DNA of 64,000 bases from Ypsolopha sequella (Eukaryota > Arthropoda > Insecta > Lepidoptera > Ypsolophidae), in assembly GCA_934047225.1 (NCBI GenBank), contig OW203988.1:744001-808000 (forward strand), read 5' to 3'. A program made the position numbers and the translations under genes. The notes under the pieces are model-generated. The model worked only from the letters and a program-made list of their open reading frames with translations. It did not search any database and had not been told where the DNA came from. This document shows, in pieces, positions 31,438-43,328 of the stretch. The first letter of the stretch is position 1. Each line of letters starts with the position of its first letter.

Positions 31438-32135
31438 GTAGCCGTCAATAGAAATTGTGGACTATGTAAACAAAGCACCATGTTGTCTTTGTCTATGAAT
31501 AGGTGAACTATCTAGAGATGGGTAAGTATGTGATTAAAATATGTTAGGTGCTTAATTAATTTTCTTTATTTGATTCATCGCTAAAATATTCTGATGAATC
31601 GCTAGTCAAATCGCCCACGTTAATTACAAATGGTTCCGTCACAGCGTTGTTGGCCGTATCTATTATCTCATCCAGTTCTTTCATTTTTTCTTCTACTTTT
31701 AGGACATGAGGTACACATTTTAGAGCATCGCTGGAAGATCACACAGCTTTCGATAGAATCACACACACGTTTATGTCAAAGATTATGAAGTAACGCTGTT
31801 AAAAAAAAATGACGGAATAAAATAACATCACGAATAATATAGGTTTATATTCAAATAGATTCGTACATCACCAATTTTCAAAGACAATACAGATTCGATG
31901 AGAAAAAAATATGACAGCAATCCCGACGCAGTAAAGAATTGACTATTGATTCTATGATTTTCCGTAATTAACTGGTGATTATTGAATATTTCATGATGAA
32001 ATACAGTGAATGACTGGTAAGACTCGATGCTTCATGATTTGGAATAATGTTCAATGAGACTCCGTGACAGAACTTTGAGAAAAATTGAGAATACGGTTTG
32101 TTTACATAGCCCACAATTTCTATTGACGGCGACTT
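31438..32135. repeat. Inverted-repeat element between two blocks of one minisatellite
   Basis: gccgtcaatagaaattgtgg plus actatgtaaac (about 31441-31471) is the inverted partner of gtttacatagcccacaattt plus ctattgacggc (about 32098-32130). The interior is AT-rich and noncoding. The arms are inverted, but the 21-bp units outside both arms point the same way. Confidence 0.75.
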
Positions 32136-32139
32136 TAGA

Positions 32140-32487
32140 GCAAGGACTTGCGTACATAGATTAAGCACCTGCGCACATAGAGCAAGCACCTGCATACATA
32201 GAGCAAGCACCTTCGTACATATAGCAAGCACCTGCGTACATAGAGCAAGCACCTTCGTACATAGAGCAAGCACCTTCGTACATAGAGCAAGCACCTGCGT
32301 ACATAGAGCAAGCACCTGCGTACATAGAGCAAGCACCTGCGTATATAGAGCAAGCACCTGCGTACATAGAGCAAGCACCTGCGTACATAGAGCAAGCATC
32401 TGCGTACATAGAGCAAGCACCTGCGTACATAGAGCAAGCACCTGCATACATAGAGCAAGCACTGCGTAAATAGAGCAAGCACCTGCG
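32140..32487. repeat. 21-bp minisatellite, long block (about 16 copies)
   Basis: Unit gcgtacatagagcaagcacct with substitutions. Open frames on the minus strand repeat ALCTQVL every seven codons and are not considered genes. Confidence 0.93.
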
Positions 32488-33245
32488 TCAGTGGAGAATT
32501 ATTTTGATTCCTCACTAATTTCAAAAACATAATGTGTGTTTATATGGAAGGTGCATTTTTAAATTGCGTGATTTTAATTTTTTGGGAAGGTCAACAATCA
32601 GTAGATTATGTGGTTTCATTTAAAGACACCCGTCGATATAATATGTACGTATCCAGACAGAACCGCCCCTTAACAAAGGAGAGATGAGGGTCCATTATTT
32701 ATAAACGAGCTAAGATTTTTCTATTCCCTTTTTATATTTAACTTTCTTGCGTATTTAGCTGACAAACGTGTAAGATGAAGATAAGTAGAAGTAAAAAGAG
32801 AAAAGAGATTATTGGCCATCTTTCCTCTAACAGTAAGTACTTAAGTAATATCTCCCGGACAAAATGTATATAGAAACATATAAATATACATACAACTACA
32901 TACATTTATTGTTGTAGAATTAACAACTCAATTACACGAAGACGCTCGTAGCTCCTACATAAGTGCTACGGCGTAGCATTTATCATGGTAGAGTTATTTT
33001 GAGTTGAGATCTACGAGTTGTTGTATCTGTAGGACACAAGTAGTTGTCTGTAGGTCACAAGCGTTATATTTTATGACTATAATATGCCAAAAAGCGCAAA
33101 TAATAAATTGACATATAAAAAAGTATTTATAATTTCAAAGGAAAGTGTATAATCAATACATATAATAAAACAGTAGGACTCAGTGTGTCTGTAAATTGAA
33201 GAAAAGTAATAAAAATAGAAGGTGGTGACTAAAGTTAGAATTTTT
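32488..33245. other. No gene recognised
   Basis: AT-rich sequence containing one gtgctacggcgtagcattta word (about 32963-32982) of the gtagca palindrome family also seen at 9190-9285 and 58322-58556. The rest is unassigned. Confidence 0.4.
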
Positions 33246-33330
33246 TTCTGTCTGTCTGTCTGTCTGTTTGTTCACGCACATCTCCGCAACTACTGAACGG
33301 ATTTGGATGCGGTTTTTTCATACAAAGTTA
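33246..33330 (+). repeat. (TCTG)n with conserved dispersed-repeat tail
   Basis: tctgtctgtctgtctgtttg is followed by ttcacgcacatctccgcaac and tactgaacggatttgg. This combination recalls a widely dispersed insect repeat, but no family name can be assigned from the window. Confidence 0.4.
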
Positions 33331-33869
33331 AGGGCTAAAATTATATTACAAGAACAAGTGTTCTGACACATACGCTAAGACAAACCTTGAAATTTAGGTG
33401 TCAGCGCTCTCTTTACGTTGACTTAATAAAGCTATTAATAGGTTAGAGCAGACTTCAAAAATAAAATGCTACAAGATAAATTGCGACAGTAGTAAATAAT
33501 TATTCAGACAAAAATATTCAAATAATTAGGAATTGAAATTATAGAACAATGTGTATACAATTTTACTAAAGAAATTAATATTTACAACATGCAAATATTA
33601 GTTAGAGAGGGTGTGAAAGAAGGTGGGGGTATGTGTGTGTGTGTAAGGGTGAGAAGGGTGAGTGAGAGGGTGTGTTGAGTGTCTGTATAAATAAATCTTT
33701 GTGTTGTGTTGTATGTATGTTAGAGACGGGCTAGAGGGGGGGGGGAGACAAACATTATTTTTGTACCACAAGTGGGTATATAATAAGTGTTTTACTGATA
33801 GCGTTATAAAGACGTGAACTGACCACATGAAAGTGATGACTGGCAAGTGCAATTTTGCAGGGGGAGTAA
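33331..33869. other. No gene recognised
   Basis: AT-rich, with a G/T-rich purine-biased stretch at 33605-33740 ending in a G run. No coding potential. Confidence 0.4.
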
Positions 33870-35815
33870 AGGACCAACACGCATTTATCGGTTATATGAA
33901 AAATACTTTCGAAGAACGGTGTTCAGAACAAAAAGCTGCCTGGTGACCAAAACCTTACACTCCTTATATAGAAGCGTAGTAGGATAACCAATGGGTCTAT
34001 GACCTTCAAAACAGCCCTCTGTGCACGCTCTAAGCGCGGTAGTGCTGTTGTATCAGTACCACCCTATACCGGAATGCAATAACCAAGAATAGATTAAGCT
34101 ACGGCTAAGTAGAGAGGTTTCAGTGTTACAAAGTTGTCAACTGATCTTAGTTTCCTAAAAACGAATACAAATTTTCTTACTCGTGAAGTTAAAGAATCAA
34201 TATGCTTGTGTCAAGTGAGCGTACTATCAATGATCGCCCCAAGATTTTTAATTGATGATACACGGCTCAACGAAGCACAGTCACTGTTGTTTCTAGTAAG
34301 TCCGCAGCTATGAGCAACAACTTTGTATGTATCAGATGAGTTATTATTACATACGGCTTGAACACTCACGTGTGATTGTTGTTGACTATATAATAATTTA
34401 GTATGTCAGCTCACGCGAGTTTTAATAATATTATCAGATGAGTGTTGAGAAGAAACTCTATGCGAAAATATTATGAAACTTGTTTTAAAAGTGTTCAGAG
34501 TAACAAGATTTAAGTTAAACCAATCCATAACTTTGAACTCAGCTTAGTTTCGTCCCAACCATTACCCTGAATTACGAGTGCTGTGTCGTCCGCGTCTGTT
34601 ACAATTTCAGAATCGGAAATAGAAAGACAGCACAGACCGTTTATATGCATTAAAAACAAGGTTGGACCGAGCACACTTCCCTGTGGCACCCCAACACTCA
34701 GACAATCATCATCACTAACGTACTGGTCCTCTAAAAAGGCCGTTTTGGATGAATTATATTATGATTCCGTTCTAATGCCGTCTCTTTTGCACGCGTGAAA
34801 CAACTCTGACTCTATCCTACTTCCAAATCATTTTATGATTCACCCGAGTCGGCCGTTTTAGATCCCCTGGTCATTTTTCACAAATTAGCATCGATCCGAC
34901 AAATAACAATAAAACATGTCCAAAACAAGGCCTCGCACCCCCATTGATTCCATTTTAGAAATTAGCAAGGGGGAAAAGACGGTGTCAAAGGCCTTTGAAA
35001 GGTAAAGAAATGACTTTGTAAGACTTTTTACCTCCATCAAGGTTACTAACTGTAGCATTTGTTAATTCAAGTACTGCATCTTCCGTAGATAAACCGCGCG
35101 GAAGCCAAACTGGTTTTCTGAAATAATTTTATGTTTATTTAGGAATTTTATAAACCTTAAACACAATATTTTTTAAATGTTTAATAATAATTAAAGGACT
35201 AATCTAGTAGAAATGGGCCTGTAATTACTGACACTGTCTCTGTTGCCACCCTTATGATAGAATTGACAAATGCCTTCATAAAAGCCTTCGGGATGATTCC
35301 TTTTAAAATGGAGATATGAAAGAGGTGTGTCAGTGATGTTAATAAAGATTTACGTGCTTCTTTTGAAACTCTTGCAATTGTCTTTATTGTTAGGGGCTAT
35401 GTTCATGTCTCAAATTATAGCGACATTTTTAAAAGACTTTAAGGTTTCCAAGACAATACTGAGGGTATCTTTAAATATTTTAACAGATCTGGTGATACCA
35501 ATAATTGCTAAGTCATTACTGTATTTAAAAACTAGGCAATTTCCACCGATAAATTCTGGGTCTGTTACATTACTACAAGTTAGGGTGTAGTTAACGTAAA
35601 TTACTACTCCTTCGTTTTGATTCAACAATTTTGACCGATAAGAGGTGTAGCTGTCCAAAGTTTGAAGATTCTTCCAACATTCTGAAAGTATCATCACATC
35701 GCATTTTAGGTCCAATCTTTCCAAAAGAACTCTTAGTTTGTCAAAGTTGTGATCAACACTTCTAATGTTAGCATGCAAGATGTGAAGATATTTATTGTTT
35801 CGTTTTATGTGCATT
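33870..35815 (-). pseudogene. LINE ORF2 remnant with endonuclease start and RT
   Basis: The minus strand begins at 35814 with a well-preserved endonuclease N-terminus (LHILHANIRSVDHNFDKL, CDVMILSECW) that is open to about 35410. It then jumps into reverse transcriptase through an internal deletion. SNYRPIS and ENQFGFR are near 35100-35230. SVGVPQGSVLGPTLF is near 34680, and DADDTALV sits in the YADDTA position near 34590. SILGYCIPVWGG follows near 34080. Several stops and frameshifts are present. The C-terminal motifs resemble those of the LINE at 61037-64000, so it is probably an old relative of that family. Confidence 0.8.
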
Positions 35816-36389
35816 TTACAGTGCTCTGGTAAACATTTAAAAAATTTGTGACAAAAACAGATTCCATGTCATCCACAGTTTTATTAATGATATTCATGTT
35901 GTACGAGATTAAAAAAATTAAAGATGTAAAAGTGATACAAAGTAAGGTTTCTTGGCCTGAGCCTGTTCAGAATATAATAGCGGTAATTTAAACGTAGTTT
36001 TAGTCTTTTGGAACAGTAGTAATTTATTATGATACACTTGCACAACATACTTAGTGTAACAAAATGGCGTACAATATACATAAATATATGATTTATAAAA
36101 ATGGATGGTACCTATACAATACAGCTTCAAAAATCTTTAAATACAAGATAAATTAATTGTTATGTGAAATATAATATGAAAGATGAATGAGGCCATGTAT
36201 GAATAGTACATAAAGGCTATAAGGAGTGTTAATATAATAACATCCAAACTGAAAGTGGGGCACAGTTGAATAAATGCGGTCGGGGTCGCGGGCAAGGCAC
36301 ATACACCTACTACGATGTGGCGCAAAAGTAAATAATTTGAATTGTCTGCCAATTTGTTATAAATAAAAAAAAGAGCTCTGTTTTCATAA
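35816..36389. other. Possible LINE 5' region, otherwise unassigned
   Basis: AT-rich DNA upstream (minus sense) of the degenerate ORF2. Short frames only. Confidence 0.35.
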
Positions 36390-36836
36390 AAAGTTTATTT
36401 GAAAGTGTAAAATTGATGACATTAATTGGAAAAAATTATATCGCTCAAATGGCCACCTCCCGAGTTGATGCAGAATTGCGCTCGTTTCACGGCATTTTGA
36501 ATTGTTGCTTGCAAAACATCTTGCTATCTGGCTCCAAATTGGCGATTTCTTCTTTAATATTATCTTTCAACTCAAGGTCAAGGGTCGTGGTTTGTTGCGG
36601 TAAACGCGAAATTTTAAAAAGCCCCAAAGAAAGAAGTCTGGTGCTGTTAGATCTGCTGATCTGGACGGCCAGTTCAAATCTCCAAAATGGGAGATCAAAA
36701 TTTGTCAAATAAGCAGTAACAATAATTCCACAATTAGCTATATATCTACATCTTAAATGTCAAAGCACAGTGACTTTGGCACCATATGCAAAAATGCCAG
36801 CCAATTCAAATTATGACATTAATTTTGCGCCACCTT
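36390..36836 (-). pseudogene. Mariner-like transposase C-terminal remnant
   Basis: The minus strand reads GDLNWPSRSADLTAPDFFLW followed by GFLKFRVYRNKP (about 36690-36600). This is the last catalytic block of mariner-superfamily transposases (PARSPDLTPxDFFLWG...VY). A decayed tail with G-HL-like sequence follows. The outer edge at about 36812-36836 has ttaattttgcgccaccttg, resembling an end of such elements. One stop and frame breaks make it inactive. Confidence 0.65.
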
Positions 36837-37150
36837 GTATAATACTTTATACATTAACATCTGAATCTATTTGTTCAGTGAGTAATTGTGCGACTTTAGT
36901 TTATAAAGTGCTCCGCAGCATCACTGAACCGGAGAGTACCTAGCAAGGCCGAAAAACGAGCATGCAAGGCCGATCTGGGCGCGTTCGTAGTCCAAACATG
37001 CGAGTTTTCGGCCTCGCTAGCTTTGTTTGGGATATTGTCAGTATGTATATATTCAAATAAGTGAGATTGCTTATAATGTTTGTTTCTAAAAAAAAATTTA
37101 CATTTGTTTCCTGTAGGCCACGCGTGCGAAGCGCCGGGGAGGAGCTTGGA
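36837..37150. repeat. Unassigned sequence with a foldback
   Basis: aaggccgaaaaacgagcatg (about 36942) faces catgcgagttttcggcctcg (about 36999) around a roughly 37-base loop, one mismatch apart from length differences. Nothing else assigned. Confidence 0.6.
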
Positions 37151-37552
37151 ATAGTAGTTTATGCTACAAGGGCGAAAAGGAATAAATTACGAGGACGATT
37201 TAAAACATGAGCGTAGCGAGTATTTTAAACGTAACCGAGTAATTTATAGCTCTTACGCCCGTGAATCATACTACGTTTTTCAATGCATAGTGTGAGGAAA
37301 TAAAACAAATATAATCTTGTGAACTTTAAATTATGAATGACTCAAAAAGACTGTATCCAGAGCCGTTAAACAGTGGAAAAAAGTATAACATTTATGGTAC
37401 ACAGGAAAGGTTGCAGGTTAGTCAACTTCTCGTTAATAAATTAAAAAAGAAATAAAAATAATAAAGCCCTAGGGCAAAATAATCGACTTTCTGTTTGGTT
37501 TTGATGCATAAAAAGTGGGCCTTTACGAGCACTTGCATTGAAAATAATATAA
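37151..37552 (+). repeat. Dispersed repeat, copy B (pair with 19248-19646)
   Basis: Same sequence and orientation as 19248-19646 with scattered substitutions and small indels. Includes the tttaaaacatgagcgtagcg palindrome. Confidence 0.85.
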
Positions 37553-39081
37553 AATCTACTTTTGTAGGTAATGTCAAAATTAAATTAGTACTGACGTTAA
37601 AAATAAAGGTAATGACGTTACTTATTTTAATAATAATGCCTTGAGCTTTATTAGCAGTTGTGCGGTGTAGCTATTTCCTAGCGTATACGTAGTTATATTA
37701 GGAGCTTGAATAAGTAAGCCAAACATACTTCGTCGTTATAGCACTAATTCTGTAGCCCAGCCCCGGATAATCCGCCAAATAGTCCGGTGATCGTCCAACA
37801 AACAGATTTCCCACCCGCTGTCCGGCGCAGCCCGTGTGTACACACTAACAGCACGTGTGTCCACACTGTGTTCAGTAATACACAACACACACACACCCCA
37901 TGCTATTATTTAATATATAATGGCGTAGCTCTTTGTGGTGTGTACCTAAGAATTACTATTTCAGATATACAATAATGAGTATCTACCAAAAACCTGTAAC
38001 AGAAAGGTGTAGTTATATTTTGAGAAAACTTTAACTATGACATCAAGACAGAAAGCGCAAGAAAAAATCAGCCCTTCTATACATTCCAGCCGTGTACTTG
38101 TAGGTATGTACTTTTAGGTACTTTGGTATGCACATAAAACTGCAGATATTTTTTTTTACAATTTCAGGACTTGTTCTACAGCAACAGTTGTTCTATTCTT
38201 TTAACTGAATGAGCTCTTGAAACCTCTCTGTTAGACGTTGCATGTGTTATGTCGTACGTAGATCGTAGAATTGAGCAGATAGTAAAGTATGAAATAAATA
38301 AAAAAAACGAAATGTCGAAAATAGTTGCAACGACGAGCGGAGTGAGGAGGAGTGGCTCAAGTTTACATGTAAATAAATTTGGGGAGCTGAGCGAAGCGGA
38401 GCGGAGCGAGGCGATACCCTTAGTTTTAACAGAAATATGATATGCCCAATTCTTCGATGTGCCGACGACAATATAGGGCAAAAAGCAAATTTTTGATAAA
38501 CACATAAATTTAGTGACAAATAACACCTTTAAGGCACTTGTAGGTTTTATAATGAAAATATGCAAATATTTTAATAATATATAAACACCAAAGATCTTCT
38601 TCTATATTTATAAGCAACTTGATTATGCTTCTAAATCCTCGATAAAATGAATATGTGAACAATTTGGAAGTCATACAAAAGAAATTTCGATATATTAATT
38701 ATGTTAGAAACCAAAATAAATGCCGAAATAATAAAATATGAGTATACATTTGGATAGTTTTCTTGTTTTCTTGTGCCTTTGAAATCCCACTGATTTATTA
38801 ATGTATTTGTTCAATATTTCAAGTGGAAGTGAATACAAATAATTGAATATAGGTTCGATTCCTATTTTATTGTATGGCATAGCTGACAGCATAAACATCT
38901 CACATATTGATTACTGCTCTTGTTTCATGGATTTATTCTTGAACCTGGATTATTCACAAAAGTTGTGGAAAAAGAGTAGGTAACATATACTCTACATGGA
39001 AGTTTCGACTCCTGACATAATACCAATAATAAATATTTTCTGAAATAAGAAACCTAACAGGTTTCAAGCGTAATTTTACAC
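37553..39081. other. No gene recognised
   Basis: AT-rich DNA with a (CA)n-like patch near 37880-37900 and a purine-rich stretch, gctgagcgaagcggagcgga, near 38385-38410. Short open frames have no recognisable domain. Confidence 0.4.
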
Positions 39082-39165
39082 ACGCATCGTCAGGTCCATC
39101 AACACAGTAGTAGATAGCGCGGCTGTAAGCATCCTCACATCCATCAATAGTGGATCAGCTAGAGT
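39082..39165. repeat. Isolated diverged copies of the 45-bp minisatellite unit
   Basis: cgcatcgtcaggtccatcaa is followed by cacagtagtagatagcgcgg and a second partial unit with catcctcacatccatcaata. These match the 45-bp unit amplified at 45272-47461, about 6 kb away, though the copies are more diverged. Confidence 0.75.
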
Positions 39166-39600
39166 CGGATAACAAAGCAATATGTGAATTATTTTCGGAA
39201 TATTTTAAATCAGTTTTTGAAATTTCTACTAATTCAAACATACTTAATAATCCCGTAGCTTTCCTGTTTTGTCAAAAATTTGCATACATAAGCTTGAAAT
39301 ACTTAAAGAGCTGAAGAGACTTGACGCAAATAAAGCTGCCGGTCCCGACGGGATTCCAGCAATGTTTCTTAAAAAGTGCGCTGGTGAAATTTGTATACCC
39401 CTTGAAGTTATTTTTAATAAATCTATTACTTCGGGTGTTTTTCCTAGTATTTGGAAAACTGCTTTCATAATTCTCATAATTTAAATCTGGTGATAAAACT
39501 AAATGTGAAAATTACCGTTCCATTAGTATTCTTTCTTGTATGGCTAAATTGTTCGAGTCCTTAGTTACACCCACATCCATAGTCATGTGAAAGCTTCTAT
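39166..39600 (+). pseudogene. LINE reverse transcriptase fragment (fingers)
   Basis: ICELFSEYFKSVFE (about 39180) is followed by LKRLDANKAAGPDGIPAMFL near 39310, SGVFPSIWKTA and, after a frameshift, KCENYRSISIL. This is the N-terminal part of a Jockey/CR1-like reverse transcriptase. It ends at about 39600 where a different LINE fragment begins. Confidence 0.75.
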
Positions 39601-40106
39601 TATTTATACACTGTCACTAAAATGACAAGGTTAATCAATGCATACTCTGTTCAAAACAAGGGTATGATCGGACTCGACACCCTAGAGCTGACGCGAAAGC
39701 TGCAACTCATCATAATACACTACTGCCTTCTACTACGGAATACCATAGAAAATCCTTCTATTCCCGAGACGGTGAAGCTGTTTATCCCGGAGCGGGCTAT
39801 GCGCGGCGGGGGCGACGGGGTGGTCCCTCGCCGCCGGCACCGACTGCTAGTCGAGCGGACTGCGCGGACGCTCTACGGTAACAATGAGCGGACAGTGCGC
39901 AGCTCCGGCGCTCCTCAACTCATTACTCGAACACTCACCCGGATTATATGTTTGCTGTGATTTATTTAAATTTATATTTTATGTTTGTTTAAATTTATTT
40001 AAATTTATATTCTATGTTTGTTTAATTTAAGTGTATAGGCTAAATAAGTTTATATTATTATGTACCTAGCAAGTAAGTGTTTTAGACTCCCTGTCTGTAA
40101 ACTTAT
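39601..40106 (+). pseudogene. Probable LINE ORF2 C-terminal fragment and AT-rich flank
   Basis: The open frame 39622-39960 contains TLELTRKLQLIIIHYCLLLR and a basic GC-rich tail. It resembles the extreme C-terminus of lepidopteran LINE ORF2 proteins by memory of the RKLQ-IIHYC-LLRN pattern. The AT-rich remainder has two near copies of ttatttaaatttatattyta. The order relative to neighbouring RT pieces shows rearrangement or mixed elements. Confidence 0.4.
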
Positions 40107-40617
40107 TGTAGCCGCTGGCTACAGGATGCAGAGCTGATGGAATTTGAATGGGAGAGTAGACAGGATAAGAAAAAAAAGATTGTGGGTAAACTGACTGACC
40201 TTGCTTTGGAATGTTGTTCTCGATGGCAAATGCGCTGTGCAGCGTCCCTCCTTGTTGGGATGATGCAGACGGCGTTTGTGTCAGGAATGTGCAGAAAGGG
40301 CAGTGTAGTAACGTGAACACTTCACTGGTATATAACACTGCGAACACAACACTGAGACGTATGCGATATTGTTTGTGGCGTCGCGAATGTGTGTACACGT
40401 GTCACTCTCTAGAGAGTTCGGACGAAACAGCCCGGCCGCGCGAGCGCAGGCGTGCGCCTCCGGAGGCGCCTCGAGCCGAAGAGAGTGAGTGAACCGCGGG
40501 TTGGCGCCAGCGCGCGAGTCCATTGTGTCGCCAGGTGGCGCCAGCGCAGCGCCGCGATATTAGTCATGCACATATCATGTTCTAACGTCACGCTGGTAAC
40601 GTAGTGTAGCGTGAACA
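40107..40617 (-). repeat. BEL/Pao 3' LTR
   Basis: Starts tgtagccgctgg and ends tagcgtgaaca on the plus strand (TG...CA either way). Contains ccaggtggcgccagcg at about 40531-40546. The pol 3' end reads directly into it. Confidence 0.95.
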
Positions 40618-41268
40618 TCCTGGGGGGGCCGGGGCTGCGGCTCCATGGGCTGTGTCCAGATCCACAACTTGGATCACTCCATCCTTGCCAGGCATTGTGC
40701 GGAGAATTCTCCCCAACTTCCATTGGAGCGGAGGCAGGTCATCCTCTTTGATGAGGACCAGTTCACCCACTTGAGGAGGGGAAGAAGGGGAGAGCTATTT
40801 GGAGCGGGTTTGCAGGGTATGGAGGTAGGATCTGGACCAGAGAGTCAAAAAACGCTGAGAGAGCGCTTGAATGAGTTGAAACCGTTTAAGAGCAGATATG
40901 GGTCTGTCGTCAAAAGACTGCTCAGGTAGAGCGGTGAGCGGACGACCAATAATGAAATGTCCGGCCGTGAGAGGTTCAAAGTCCGTAGGGTCGGATGAAA
41001 TCGGGCAGAGGGTTCTTGAGTTGAGTATTATTTCGTGCAGAGCGCCGAACCAAGTTATGTGCTGATTCGCGAGCTTGTGAGTGATTGCATCATAGTTTGT
41101 GCCGCAGTCTGAGCGAATGAGAACTGGAGTACCGCGACGTGAGATAAAACCTAACAGGGCTCGTGCTGAGTGAAATTGACCATGTACGTCTGCTATTATT
41201 GGTGTGTTAGTGACGTTCACTACACGTTGTGCGGAGTTACAAGAATTCTCTGTTGGAGCTGGAGTCAT
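40588..41268 (-). pseudogene. BEL/Pao Pol 3' end: integrase and C-terminal domain
   Basis: The minus frame from 41268 contains the second integrase aspartate in RSDCGTNY (D54). Integrase then jumps from ITWFGAL to HEIILNSRTLCPISSDP, omitting the segment that should carry the catalytic glutamate. It continues with FEPLTAGHFIIGRPLTALPE and reaches TAG at 40795. In the same frame after this stop it reads VGELVLIKEDDLPPLQWKLG (DUF5641-like BEL tail) down to 40588, ending inside the LTR. So there is one internal deletion and one nonsense codon, which replaces a position that is usually tryptophan. Confidence 0.85.
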
Positions 41269-41282
41269 TGAGTGAAAATGAA

Positions 41283-41530
41283 CTGAGTGTGTATGTGATG
41301 AGTGTGTGTGTGATGACTGAGTGCTGGTTTCATAGAGTGAAAATGAGCTGAATGTGTATCTGATGAGTGAATGTGTGAGTGAAAATGAGCTGAGTGTGTC
41401 TATATGTGCTGATTGAATGTGTGAGTGAAAATGAGCTGAGTGTGTCTATATGTGCTGATTGAATGTGTGAGTGAAAATGAGCTGAGTGTGTATGTGCTGA
41501 TTGAATGTGTGATGAGTGTGACTATATGTG
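41283..41530 (-). repeat. 46-bp tandem repeat inside the BEL/Pao element
   Basis: gtgagtgaaaatgagctgag recurs at 41375, 41421 and 41467 (period 46) with more diverged units on either side. It lies at the deletion junction between the leader and pol. Confidence 0.8.
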
Positions 41531-42820
41531 AAAATGAGTTATTAAAAACTTGAGCGCTACCAACTCCAACGTGCGGATAGCTTGTAACTTGCGCGGGCCG
41601 AAATAACAAAGGCTATGTTCAAACGGAACACGGAAAATAAACACGACAGAGAGAAAAAAAAAAAAAAATTTTTTTTTTTTAAACAACCTGTATATGAGCT
41701 GATACACCAACTTGGAACACCCTATATGTGTACCATAAACAATAAAAGCAGAGATGAGATGAAAAAACAAAAAAAAAATTTACTATAAAAAGCAGACAAT
41801 ATCAGGATAAAACTGTTCGGCAATATATTACTGCAACACAAGATTACCGTGATTACAAGATTACAATCGACAAGGCTTGTTCACTCTTATGTTATTATGC
41901 TACTTCCCGCTTACACGAAGCTAAATGCTATTCTATTTATATAATAAAATACCTAGCCGAAATCGGATCTAAATGAGCGGACAAACTAATGATGAAATCA
42001 CGCTTTAGTAATATACGTAATACGTATGTATATGCACGAAATAAAGCGAATTTATACTCTCACAAAAAATATCTCGCAAGATACGAGAACTATCTTTGAC
42101 AGTGGGTAGATTTGCACCTCTTCGCGCGATAGAAAACAAAGTGAAGTGTAGGTACTCAAAACGTTGTAACACGATATGAAACTAAAATGTGAACTATGTA
42201 TTTACGAGCAAAGTTGAATCACTTCGAGAACATTTGAAAAGATTGGGTCGGGAATTACATGTAAAAAATGTTGAGCAAAATGCTGACTTTGAGTTTAATT
42301 AATTTTACGTATGGGGTTTATAAGGGCTGATAATTAATCCCTGGAAGTGACGGGGGGGGTTTAATAAAGAAATATAGTGGACTGTAATAAACAATTGGGC
42401 CGAATGGATATAATTATATTATCTGAGCTGAACAATAATTACAACCGTGATGAAAATGAGTTATTCTGTAAAGGGGCGTGGGGGGGTCGGTTCTAACCGA
42501 TAAATGGAATGTTCCAGGCGGCGGTTCTAATTATCTACCCGCGATAGGTATTCGAAACCACAAAATATTTTTTTGCCGGGAAAGGGGGCAAAATATGTAA
42601 CCGGGTGAAAATGGACTGTAGTAAATCGACGGGGGCTGGTTCAAAACAAAGTTATGGGCCGGCGGGGGATAGTCGGGGGGTGATATAAACCAAAAATTTT
42701 CCTGGATTGAAAATGGACTGTAATAAATCGACGGGGGCTGGTTCAGTAGCGGTTTGAAGGGCCAAAATTGTGAAAATGGACTGTAAGGACCAGAATTCGA
42801 TCCGGCCGAAGGACCAAAAA
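41531..42820 (-). other. BEL/Pao 5' leader
   Basis: Homologous to 1-953. Contains an A/T homopolymer block at 41658-41680 and repeated gaaaatggactgta / gggggctggttc words between 42600 and 42785. No coding frame supported. Confidence 0.75.
42802..42816 (-). promoter_or_regulatory. BEL/Pao primer-binding site
   Basis: On the minus strand TGGTCCTTCGGCCGG begins four bases inside the 5' LTR. The TGG start fits the CCA end of a tRNA. The specific tRNA was not determined. Confidence 0.7.
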
Positions 42821-43328
42821 TGTAGCCGCTGGCTACAGGATGCAGAGCTGATGGAATTTGAATGGGAGAGTAGACAGGATAAGAAAAAGATTGTGGGTAA
42901 ACTGACTGACCTTGCTTTGGAATGTTGTTCTCGATGGCAAATGCGCTGTGCAGCGTCCCTCCTTGTTGGGATGATGCAGACGGCGTTTGTGTCAGGAATG
43001 TGCAGAAAGGGCAGTGTAGTAACGTGAACACTTCACTGGTATATAACACTGCGAACACAACACTGAGACGTATGCGATATTGTTTGTGGCGTCGCGAATG
43101 TGTGTACACGTGTCACTCTCTAGAGAGTTCGGACGAAACAGCCCGGCCGCGCGAGCGCAGGCGTGCGCCTCCGGAGGCGCCTCGAGCCGAAGAGAGTGAG
43201 TGAACCGCGGGTTGGCGCCAGCGCGCGAGTCCATTGTGTCGCCAGGTGGCGCCAGCGCAGCGCCGCGATATTAGTCATGCACATATCATGTTCTAACGTC
43301 ACGCTGGTAACGTAGTGTAGCGTGAACA
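42821..43328 (-). repeat. BEL/Pao 5' LTR
   Basis: Identical to 40107-40617 apart from three fewer A residues near 42886. Confidence 0.95.

Larger units (their letters stand above)
40107..43328 (-). mobile_element. Complete, internally deleted BEL/Pao element (3,222 bp)
   Basis: Two LTRs (40107-40617, 511 bp; 42821-43328, 508 bp) differ only by three A residues in one homopolymer. The element is flanked by the 5-bp duplication CTTAT (40102-40106 and 43329-43333). Inside lie a leader related to 1-953, a tandem-repeat stretch and only the 3' part of pol. Gag, protease, reverse transcriptase and RNase H are absent. It must have been moved by proteins of another copy. The near-identity of the LTRs indicates a recent insertion. 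Confidence 0.95.

Noticed and set aside
38849..38866. B-box-like aggttcgattcc word
   Set aside because: No A box or tRNA fold accompanies it.
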